The notes under the pieces were generated by a model, which was given only the letters and a program-made list of their open reading frames with translations, was not told where the DNA came from and ran no database searches. Source: Candidatus Hydrogenedentes bacterium CG07_land_8_20_14_0_80_42_17 (GTDB taxonomy: Bacteria > UBA8481). Taken from it: DNA of 16,444 nt. Location of the stretch: positions 1 to 16,444 of the forward strand of contig PEWQ01000044.1 in assembly GCA_002780065.1 (NCBI GenBank), in the 5' to 3' direction. Shown here piece after piece: positions 7,261 to 13,143 of the stretch. A program made the position numbers and the translations under genes. Each line of letters begins with the position of its first letter. Within the stretch, counting starts at the first letter, position 1.

Positions 7261-8182
7261 CGATCATTACCTCCCCGGCGCTGATTACTCGGCCCGAAAT
7301 AATTCTTCCAGATGTTTGGTTCTTAACCTTTACAACCTCGCCTAAAGCTCCTGATTCACAAGATGTTCCTTTGACTACAACTTCAACTCCGGGAATCATC
7401 ACTTTGATTTTTACCTCATCGCCGCGACGAACAACCATGTTGCGTTCAATGGAAGAGTTAATGATGACTGTAGAGGGAACAATAGTTCTTGCCGCCGCGC
7501 TTCCGATTATCTCGCTTTGCACCATAACTGCGCCGTGAGGCATTTCATAAAGGTCAATATTTTTTTCCTGAATATCTGATTCGGCGATAACCTCGCCCCG
7601 TTCAATTCTTCTTGAAGCCTGAAAAACTTTTCCAAAACGTGAAACCTTCACGACTGCATTAATCCGTAAAGACTCGTTGCCGACTCTCACTGTGACGGGA
7701 ACGATAATCGTCCTTTCGAGTTTTTGAGGAAAGCTGATCTCGAATTCAACTTTCCCTTCAGGCATTGGCTTTGTCTGAGATATTCTCTGAACTTGAATCG
7801 TCGCATCGGCCGGCACAAGAGGTTTCAGTCTTGACTGAATCTCATCAGAAATTTTTTCCGCTTCGATTGTCTGAGATCTGCGCGTAACTACTGATCCGTT
7901 TCCTGAAATATTAATCTCATTTGGAAGATATCCGAGCCGCATTGCCGCAAGTCGAATCGTCTCCACCGGAATATTTTTCGTCGTCCCGGCCGGAGGTGCA
8001 TACGCAACTACAATATCCGCCAGCTTGTCCGCAGCAGTATGGGATACTTCACCAAAGTTTGCGATTTTTCCCATCTGAACTACGCAATCGGAAATTTCAG
8101 CATCATGAAGTTCAATAACCAAAGAGTGCGCCGGAGCGGCAAAGGCAAGGAAAAGAGCCATGACTCTTGCGAATAGAGCCAT
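7253..8182 (-). CDS. flgA: Flagellar P-ring assembly chaperone FlgA
   Basis: A 309-residue exported protein with a short signal peptide (MALFARVMALFLAFAAPAHS). The C-terminal third is an SAF/FlgA domain: RRIERGEVIAESDIQEKNID near residue 190, SAAARTIVPSTVI, VRRGDEVKIKVMIPGVEVVV near 250, and a final GEVVKVKNQTSGRIISGRV then ISAGEV. FlgA is the periplasmic chaperone for P-ring formation by FlgI. The roughly 180 residues before the SAF domain are poorly conserved in the family, and the total length is on the long side. A weak GAGG Shine-Dalgarno precedes the ATG. The gene sits between flgG and flgH, and its stop lies inside the start of flgH. Confidence 0.92.
   Translation of the reverse strand: MALFARVMALFLAFAAPAHSLVIELHDAEISDCVVQMGKIANFGEVSHTAADKLADIVVAYAPPAGTTKNIPVETIRLAAMRLGYLPNEINISGNGSVVTRRSQTIEAEKISDEIQSRLKPLVPADATIQVQRISQTKPMPEGKVEFEISFPQKLERTIIVPVTVRVGNESLRINAVVKVSRFGKVFQASRRIERGEVIAESDIQEKNIDLYEMPHGAVMVQSEIIGSAAARTIVPSTVIINSSIERNMVVRRGDEVKIKVMIPGVEVVVKGTSCESGALGEVVKVKNQTSGRIISGRVISAGEVMIVE
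7269..7274 (-). promoter_or_regulatory. Shine-Dalgarno that sets the TTG start of flgH
   Basis: GGAGGT on the minus strand, 8 nt upstream of TTG 7260-7258 and inside the last codons of flgA. An ATG directly after it is in the flgA frame and cannot start flgH. The site supports translation of the full-length, N-terminally extended FlgH. Confidence 0.7.
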
Positions 8183-8239
8183 TAATCAAACCTCGCTCTT
8201 TCTTGCCGTCCGCTTCCAGCGTTAGTCAAATTAGTCACC

Positions 8240-9025
8240 TTATCGCTTCAGATTCGATGCTGTAGCTAATATTGAATCCTGAGTCTGAATCGATTTTGAG
8301 TTCACTTCATACGCACGTTGCGCAACAATCAAATCAATAAGTTCCTCGGCAACATTAACGTTCGAAATTTCGACATAACCTTGTCTGAGATATCCTGTTC
8401 CATTCTGTCCAGGATTTCCGGTTATCGCCGGGCCTGATGCCGCTGTTTCGCGGAATGTATTTGAGCCCAATGATTGAAGTCCTGCCGGATTAATAAAATT
8501 AGTCAATTGAATCTGACCTGCTTGCTGTAGAGTGCCGTCAGGCATCTGCTGAGTCACTACGCCTTCAGCATTGATCTCAACATTGACAGCGTCAGGAGCA
8601 ATCGTCACTGGCGGCTGAAGAATGAAACCTGAATGAGTCACAATCTGACCGTTCGAGTCGCGTTCGAACGAACCGTCGCGGCTATATGCCATTGAACCGT
8701 CAGGAAGCTGAATCTGAAAAAAACCGCCGCCTTCAATTGCAACATTGAACTGATTTTCAGTCAGACGAAACGAGCCTTGAGTAAATATTTTTTCGGTAGA
8801 AACTACATTTGTTCCATGTCCAACCTGAACTCCAGACGGCACCTGAGTGCTGACGGAAGAAGGCGTGCCTGCAAGATGTAATGTCTGATACAGGAGGTCT
8901 TCGAAATGAGTTCTTGAGCGTTTGAAGCCCGTAGTATTCACATTTGCTAGATTGTTTGCTATCACGTCAGTGTAGAACTGCATAGCGCTAAGGCCGGTTG
9001 CAGAAGTATAAAGTGCACGAGTCAT
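8240..9025 (-). CDS. flgG: Flagellar distal rod protein FlgG
   Basis: A 261-residue axial protein with MTRALYTSATGLSAMQFYTD and VIANNLANVNTTGFKRSRTHF FEDL at the N-terminus, the conserved rod/hook start. The central DGSMAYSRDGSFERDSNGQ region and the C-terminal VNVAEELIDLIVAQRAYEVN then SKSIQTQDSILATA segment are those of FlgG, the major distal rod subunit exported by the flagellar type III apparatus. There is no Sec signal, as expected. A GGAG Shine-Dalgarno precedes the ATG, and a candidate sigma-28 promoter lies about 90 nt upstream. The length (about 260) and the AQRAYEVN signature separate FlgG from the neighbouring FlgF. Confidence 0.95.
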   Translation of the reverse strand: MTRALYTSATGLSAMQFYTDVIANNLANVNTTGFKRSRTHFEDLLYQTLHLAGTPSSVSTQVPSGVQVGHGTNVVSTEKIFTQGSFRLTENQFNVAIEGGGFFQIQLPDGSMAYSRDGSFERDSNGQIVTHSGFILQPPVTIAPDAVNVEINAEGVVTQQMPDGTLQQAGQIQLTNFINPAGLQSLGSNTFRETAASGPAITGNPGQNGTGYLRQGYVEISNVNVAEELIDLIVAQRAYEVNSKSIQTQDSILATASNLKR

Positions 9026-9113
9026 TTATTAACTCCTCACAGAGAAAGATGCGGCGAATCGGTCGATCATCGCTGCGCGGGCTTCTCCATGCAGAGTCCA
9101 GCCCGTATTCTCT

Positions 9114-9140
9114 TTATCGGCACAGATTTGTTTGGCTTGA
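9114..9140 (-). promoter_or_regulatory. Candidate sigma-28 (FliA) promoter upstream of flgG
   Basis: On the minus strand TCAAGCCA, an 11-nt spacer and GCCGATAA. The -10 is a perfect match to the FliA consensus and the -35 matches TAAAGTTT at 4 of 8 positions, including most of the TMAAG core, at the canonical spacing. The predicted transcript starts around 9107, giving a leader of about 80 nt before flgG. The promoter could raise flgG and downstream genes independently of flgF. Confidence 0.55.
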
Positions 9141-9174
9141 TAGATTTTTGTATAGAATTTTAGAAATGATTGCG

Positions 9175-9232
9175 GTAGGGGCAGACCTATGTGTCTGCCC
9201 TATCAAGGGCGAACACATAGGTTCGCCCCTAC
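9175..9232. repeat. Compound palindrome (two hairpins plus overall dyad)
   Basis: Between flgF and flgG lies a 58-nt dyad framed by GTAGGGG (9175-9181) and CCCCTAC (9226-9232). It contains two perfect 8-bp hairpins, GGGCAGAC-CTATGT-GTCTGCCC (9179-9200) and GGGCGAAC-ACATAG-GTTCGCCC (9207-9228). Their 6-nt loops are reverse complements of each other. The two stems differ at two bases, each difference compensated within its own hairpin. I recall similar GTAGGGGCGAACCTATGTGTTC-type repeats scattered in many environmental genomes, so this is likely a dispersed REP/MITE-like element. Confidence 0.75.
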
Positions 9233-9259
9233 GAATAAATTATTGGTTAACGATTATTA

Positions 9260-10105
9260 TCAGCCGACGCGGCCGACATCATTGACTGCTTGCCCCAGTA
9301 AAGTATCGTGCGTTGAAACTACTTTTGCCGCAGCTTCATAAGCTCTGTGTGATTTAATAAGGTTGACCATCTCGGTCACAGGGTTCACGTTTGATGACTC
9401 GAGCATGCCGGTTCTCAATGAAACTCCGAAGAGAACAGTTCTAGGCGGACCTGATTCCGCAGTCGACTTAAAAAATGTGTAACCGTTCTTCTCAAGTCCA
9501 TCAGCATTGTCGAATGTAACTATTCGCATCTTGTCGACAGCCCGGCGGTCCTGCCACATATTCACGCCTTCACCGTTGTATTGAGTGTTGGAAATTATCG
9601 TTCCATCAGGTTCGAATTTTACATTCATCGGATCGACTTTTATCGGACCGTTTTCTCCGAGCACAAATGCTCCGGTACTGGTCACAAGATATCCGTCAGA
9701 ATTGACCTGAAAGTTTCCAGCTTTTGTGTACATGAGTCCCTGAGTCGTCATAACCTCAAAAAATGCGTAAGAACTTTTTACGCCTGGAACGCCTTCCAAA
9801 GCCATATCAAATGGATTTCCCGTATTTTGAAATGATGGGGAGATGTCATGGTCGGTAACAATGTCGTCGACTTGAACTCCGGTCCCAACTCTGCCAATCG
9901 GAGGAACCGGATCGAATTCGCGCATTGGAGTCCAAAGGGTTTCATCATGAAGTCTATGAAGCATCATAGCAGGGAAATCTCGGTAAACAGTGGTATCTCG
10001 CTTGAAGCCCACAGTATTAATATTTGCCAGATTATTCGCAATTACATCCGAATCGACTGTCCGCGCCACCATTGAGAGCGCTCCTGTGTAAAGACCTCTA
10101 TCCAT
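9260..10105 (-). CDS. flgF: Flagellar proximal rod protein, FlgF type
   Basis: A 281-residue axial protein. The N-terminus MDRGLYTGALSMVARTVDSD VIANNLANINTVGFKRD is the rod/hook family start, and the MDRGLYT form is typical of FlgF. The C-terminus SSNVNPVTEMVNLIKSHRAY EAAAKVVSTHDTLLGQAV is the conserved coiled-coil end. The middle contains YTKAGNFQVNSDGYLVTSTG. FlgF is a minor rod subunit between the MS-ring side and the distal FlgG rod. It is the first gene of the flagellar run on this strand, with an AAGGA Shine-Dalgarno 7 nt before the ATG and a sigma-28-like promoter just upstream. A second flgG-like paralogue is the alternative name, but the order flgF-flgG-flgA-flgH-flgI-flgJ favours FlgF. 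Confidence 0.88.
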   Translation of the reverse strand: MDRGLYTGALSMVARTVDSDVIANNLANINTVGFKRDTTVYRDFPAMMLHRLHDETLWTPMREFDPVPPIGRVGTGVQVDDIVTDHDISPSFQNTGNPFDMALEGVPGVKSSYAFFEVMTTQGLMYTKAGNFQVNSDGYLVTSTGAFVLGENGPIKVDPMNVKFEPDGTIISNTQYNGEGVNMWQDRRAVDKMRIVTFDNADGLEKNGYTFFKSTAESGPPRTVLFGVSLRTGMLESSNVNPVTEMVNLIKSHRAYEAAAKVVSTHDTLLGQAVNDVGRVG

Positions 10106-10122
10106 TTTTCAATCCTTATACA

Positions 10123-10149
10123 ATGTCGGACGATCTTTAACAAACTTAA
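10123..10149 (-). promoter_or_regulatory. Candidate sigma-28 (FliA) promoter for flgF operon
   Basis: On the minus strand TTAAGTTT, an 11-nt spacer and TCCGACAT. The -35 matches TAAAGTTT at 7 of 8 positions and the -10 matches GCCGATAA at 5 of 8, at the canonical FliA spacing. The promoter is about 17 nt upstream of the flgF ATG. No sigma-54 GG-N10-GC element was seen in this region. Confidence 0.5.
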
Positions 10150-10182
10150 ACATTTTTTCATGAAACTTCGTCACAAAAATAA

Positions 10183-10211
10183 TTGCCGACTCTCAACCTA
10201 GCAATTACAAT
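10183..10211 (+). promoter_or_regulatory. Sigma-70-type promoter for recR, implying a leaderless start
   Basis: TTGCCG (10183-10188), a 17-nt spacer and TACAAT (10206-10211). The -10 ends 6 nt before the recR ATG (10218), so the transcript should begin at or next to the start codon. No Shine-Dalgarno is visible. Confidence 0.55.
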
Positions 10212-10217
10212 CAATTC

Positions 10218-10826
10218 ATGTCAATTCGTCCTCAAGCATTCGAATCGCTTGTAAAAGCGATTTCTCAGTTTCCAACAATAGGCCCTAAAACAGCCGCCAG
10301 AATAGCGCTGTGGCTCCTCTCTAAACCTCAGTCTGTCAGCGAAGAGATCGGAAAGACGTTGATCGAAGCCAGAGCGCAGATTCGGCCATGCTCCGTTTGC
10401 TATCAATTCACAGATGCAGAAGTTTGCGAAATATGTTCCGACGTCTCCAGAGACCGCTCGTTAATTTGCGCCGTAGAAACGTCTGTCGATGTCTGGAACT
10501 TTGAGCGGACAAAACAATTCAAAGGGCTCTATCACGTTCTTGGCGGAGCGTTATCGCCGATTGATGGAATAGGGCACGACGAATTAAAAATAGATTCGCT
10601 CATCGATCGAATAAAAAAATCCGATCCTCCTGTCGCCGAAATAATACTTGCAACCGATCCTGATACCGAAGGCAATGCGACTGCATATTATATTTCCGAA
10701 TTGCTTTCCGGTTTCAATATCAAAAAGACCAGACTCGCTCATGGGATTCCTATAGGCGGTGAAGTTGCCTATTCCGACGATGCAACGCTTTCTGCCGCTC
10801 TAATAGAGCGAAAGCTGATAGGTTAG
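10218..10826 (+). CDS. recR: Recombination mediator protein RecR
   Basis: A 202-residue protein of normal family length. It shows an N-terminal helix-hairpin-helix (ISQFPTIGPKTAARIALWLL), a four-Cys zinc finger (CSVCYQFTDAEVCEIC, residues about 58-73), and a Toprim domain starting at LICAVETSVDVWNFERT with ILATDPDTEGNATAYYI for the acidic motif. The end GIPIGGEVAYSDDATLSAAL is the usual RecR C-terminus. RecR works with RecO/RecF to load RecA onto SSB-coated single-stranded DNA at gaps. It stands alone here, transcribed divergently from the flagellar operon; the common partner dnaX is not adjacent. Its stop codon lies 1 nt before a MITE-like repeat. Confidence 0.96.
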   Translation: MSIRPQAFESLVKAISQFPTIGPKTAARIALWLLSKPQSVSEEIGKTLIEARAQIRPCSVCYQFTDAEVCEICSDVSRDRSLICAVETSVDVWNFERTKQFKGLYHVLGGALSPIDGIGHDELKIDSLIDRIKKSDPPVAEIILATDPDTEGNATAYYISELLSGFNIKKTRLAHGIPIGGEVAYSDDATLSAALIERKLIG

Positions 10827-10827
10827 A

Positions 10828-10944
10828 GGGTCAGGCTTGAACTTTTTTACTTTTTAATTTTAAAATTTGCATTATTTGTAACTCTAATTGGAAATATTCC
10901 TATCCGTGATTACAAAAAAAAGTAAAAAAGTTCAAGCCTGACCC
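10828..10944. mobile_element. MITE-like element with 28-bp perfect terminal inverted repeats
   Basis: The left arm (10828-10855) begins GGGTCAGGCTTGAAC and the right arm (10917-10944) ends GTTCAAGCCTGACCC; the two arms are perfect reverse complements over 28 nt. They flank a 61-nt AT-rich interior with no coding potential. No target-site duplication is evident. The GGGTCAGGCTTGAAC...TTTTTTAC arm resembles short repeats I recall near REP-associated tyrosine (Y1) transposases in environmental genomes, but that link is from memory. The element fills nearly all of the recR to radical-SAM intergenic space and could fold into one long hairpin in RNA. Confidence 0.7.
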
Positions 10945-10953
10945 CCTTATGAC

Positions 10954-10962
10954 TGCTATAAT
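10954..10962 (+). promoter_or_regulatory. Extended -10 promoter for the radical SAM operon
   Basis: TGC-TATAAT is a perfect -10 hexamer with an extended TGn motif, which can act without a strong -35. It ends 6 nt before ATG 10969, so the mRNA is probably leaderless. Any -35 would fall inside the right arm of the adjacent MITE-like element; none is convincing there. Confidence 0.6.
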
Positions 10963-10968
10963 CTTTTC

Positions 10969-12006
10969 ATGGAACGGGTTAATGCCAGAGAACTAAACCG
11001 AAAATTTAAAAAATGTCCTACACCTTCAGCTGCAATACTTGAATTGACCAATCGATGCACATTGAACTGCTTTCACTGTATTCGCGAGGCAAACCGTCTA
11101 AACCTCAGCAACGAGCTCTCCACTTCGGACTGGCTGAATGTTCTCGAAGACCTTCGTTCCATTCAAACCTTCTCGATATGTTTTTCAGGAGGTGAAGCTC
11201 TAGAACACGAGGGCTTCTTCGAACTTGCGGTGCGTGCCAGAGAACTCGGTATGGTAACAACGTTAAAGACAAACGGCATGAAGCTCTCAGAATTTAAATC
11301 GAAATTGAAAGATGTCGGAATTGGTTCTGTCGATGTTTCTCTATACGGTTCAAATTCAGAAACTCACGATTCAATAACAGGAAGTAAAGGTTCTTTTGCC
11401 CGTTCAATAGAAGGAATTAAATCAATACGTGAAGAAGGAATTCCTGTTCACATATCTTATCTGATAATGAGAGCCAATGCCGCCGAGTCAGAAGAGATGC
11501 GGTTTCTTGCGAATAAACTTGATGCAACAATACAACGAGATTTTTTTCTAATGCCCACTGACTGCGGCAAAGAACTCGATGATTCCTTCATAACTCCTGT
11601 CCAGATCAGAGAAGTCGAAGAAGCCTGGCCGATGTCGTCTCTTCCTTCAAATCAAAACGGCAGAGACGGAATCAAAGTTTGCGCTCAAGGAATGAATGTC
11701 ATCTCAATCACAGCAAGCGGAGATATTCTTTCCTGCGAGCTCTTGAGAAAACCGCTCGGAAACGTAAAAGAAGAGGGTATTCGCCGCATTTGGGCGGAAG
11801 CGTCTAGTCAACCGGGTCGAACTCATAATCTGAACTTTTTGCTTTTTAAAACATGTAAAGATTGCAATTTATTGCCTCAATGCTACATTTGTATAGGTCA
11901 GAATTATACGTCGACTGGAAGTTTTTACGAACCTCCTCTCGAAAGGTGCTACATAACAATGGCATTATTTGGAAATAAATTGCAGAAGGAAGAGACTTAT
12001 GCGTAA
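10969..12006 (+). CDS. Radical SAM/SPASM peptide maturase
   Basis: A 345-residue enzyme. The radical SAM cluster motif is CTLNCFHC (Cys30, 34, 37; CX3CX2C), followed by the SAM-binding CFSGGEAL (near 71) and a TIM-barrel body. The C-terminus has a complete seven-Cys SPASM pattern: Cys238-X12-G-X4-Cys256, then Cys296-X2-Cys299-X5-Cys305-X2-Cys308, and Cys327, to hold auxiliary iron-sulfur clusters. Such enzymes usually modify ribosomal peptides, for example through thioether or C-C crosslinks. The next gene overlaps its end by 8 nt and encodes a Cys-rich 74-residue peptide, the obvious substrate. No separate RRE/PqqD-like leader-binding domain is obvious. Fold and family are seen from the motifs; the chemistry performed is unknown. 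Confidence 0.92.
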   Translation: MERVNARELNRKFKKCPTPSAAILELTNRCTLNCFHCIREANRLNLSNELSTSDWLNVLEDLRSIQTFSICFSGGEALEHEGFFELAVRARELGMVTTLKTNGMKLSEFKSKLKDVGIGSVDVSLYGSNSETHDSITGSKGSFARSIEGIKSIREEGIPVHISYLIMRANAAESEEMRFLANKLDATIQRDFFLMPTDCGKELDDSFITPVQIREVEEAWPMSSLPSNQNGRDGIKVCAQGMNVISITASGDILSCELLRKPLGNVKEEGIRRIWAEASSQPGRTHNLNFLLFKTCKDCNLLPQCYICIGQNYTSTGSFYEPPLERCYITMALFGNKLQKEETYA

Positions 12007-12223
12007 GCAATACAAAAAGCCAATTCTAACGTGCTATGAGCGAGCCGATCTCGGATATTATTCTCCCTCCAATGCAAATACAAACTGTCAGGCTGATTGC
12101 TCCGCGAGCGTATGCTCTCTCGTCGCCACAAATTCTGGAAGTCCGTGCGATGCTTGCGATTGTTTTGACACTTGCGGAACAGGAATTGTGCCCGCCATCG
12201 ACTGCTTCCCTGGAGACTGCTAA
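11999..12223 (+). CDS. Cys-rich peptide, probable RiPP precursor
   Basis: A 74-residue peptide starting MRKQYKKPILTCYERADLGY. The start at 11999 is preferred over an in-frame ATG 30 nt upstream because AAGGA lies 8 nt before it, and it gives a clean leader. Residues 1-15 hold all the basic residues, with a KQYKKPxL motif like that of several RiPP leaders. Residues 25-74 form an acidic core without Lys or Arg. Ten Cys are at 12, 30, 34, 39, 50, 53, 55, 59, 69 and 74; the core contains CDACDCFDTC and ends DCFPGDC. The gene overlaps the radical SAM gene by 8 nt. I do not recognise the exact family. It is inferred to be the substrate of the upstream SPASM enzyme; a metal-binding peptide is the alternative. 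Confidence 0.8.
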   Translation: MRKQYKKPILTCYERADLGYYSPSNANTNCQADCSASVCSLVATNSGSPCDACDCFDTCGTGIVPAIDCFPGDC

Positions 12224-12231
12224 TTGTATAA

Positions 12232-13143
12232 ATGAAAACTTATTACGTATCTATCAACGGCACGACATACGGCCCCTCGAATTATGAAACTCTTGAAGAG
12301 TGGTATAAAGGAGGGTCGCTCCTGCCAACGGATTTTGTATGGAGTGAAGAAGAAAACTCATGGAAGCCAATCAGAGAAATTCCTGAATTAGCTAAAATAT
12401 TTTTATCAGCTCCTTCAAACATTAATGTCGAGGATGCAAGCGAAATTCCAACAGTTGAATCAAAAGAAACAAAAAAATCAAATGTAATCGAAGAGATAAT
12501 TTTCTGCGACAATCACGATTCAATCCCATCGACCTTTGTATGCTCTCAATGCAAGCGATCTCTCTGCGATAAATGTAAGGATAACGAGGTTCAGGAGATT
12601 TGCATCGACTGTTCGAGCATAAATAAAGATAAGTCTACCGGCACTAAAAAGCGAAACATAATAATCGTCGTTGCTGTGTTTTTCATAATCGCATTAACCT
12701 TTGCGACTTACATATTTTTCGGGCCTAAAGTTGTAGAACAGCCGACAGCTCCGCCAAAAATCGAAATAAAACTTGGCGTCGCTCCGAGACTCGATCTAGA
12801 AGGTCTCACTCCTGAAGAATACAGCAAGGCTGAATCCGACCTATTGTCGCTTCATAATGCCTGTAAAAAAGCGCTGGCTGATACAACATTTGTATTGGCG
12901 AATGGTTCGGAATGGATTCAACAGCTCACGGAAAAAGGATTTCTTCCGGCTCCAGTCGCTCCTCCGCGCACAGACTTAATCTATCGTCTCGGAGCTTCAC
13001 CTCCTGAAATCGAATTATGGCTGATGTCTGAAAAAGATTCCCACTGCATCTTCATTGCTCAAAGTGATACCGTAATCTCTGCGAAAAAAGCTAAGTCCTC
13101 TATTTTGCCGATTACTACTCCTTCTAAAATTCAAACTCGATGA
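12232..13143 (+). CDS. GYF-domain, zinc-finger, single-TM protein
   Basis: A 303-residue protein of mixed architecture. Residues 1-57 resemble a GYF_2-type domain (YYVSINGTTYGPSNYETLEE WYKGG...W.PIREIPEL). Residues 92-127 hold a B-box-like cluster: FCDNH, FVCSQCKRSLCDKC and ICIDC (Cys92, His95, Cys104, 107, 112, 115, 124, 127). A basic KKR is followed by one TM helix (about 142-163), so the N-terminal half should face the cytoplasm. The 140-residue C-terminal domain is outside and unrecognised; a pilin-like fold is only a guess. It starts 8 nt after the Cys-rich peptide stop and its own stop overlaps the next ATG (ATGA, 13140-13143). Function is unknown; it may be an accessory for peptide handling or export. 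Confidence 0.8.
   Translation: MKTYYVSINGTTYGPSNYETLEEWYKGGSLLPTDFVWSEEENSWKPIREIPELAKIFLSAPSNINVEDASEIPTVESKETKKSNVIEEIIFCDNHDSIPSTFVCSQCKRSLCDKCKDNEVQEICIDCSSINKDKSTGTKKRNIIIVVAVFFIIALTFATYIFFGPKVVEQPTAPPKIEIKLGVAPRLDLEGLTPEEYSKAESDLLSLHNACKKALADTTFVLANGSEWIQQLTEKGFLPAPVAPPRTDLIYRLGASPPEIELWLMSEKDSHCIFIAQSDTVISAKKAKSSILPITTPSKIQTR

Noticed and set aside
12036-12287. An 83-codon frame overlapping the Cys-rich peptide and the GYF gene
   Set aside because: It is out of frame with two better supported genes, has no Shine-Dalgarno and no recognisable motif.
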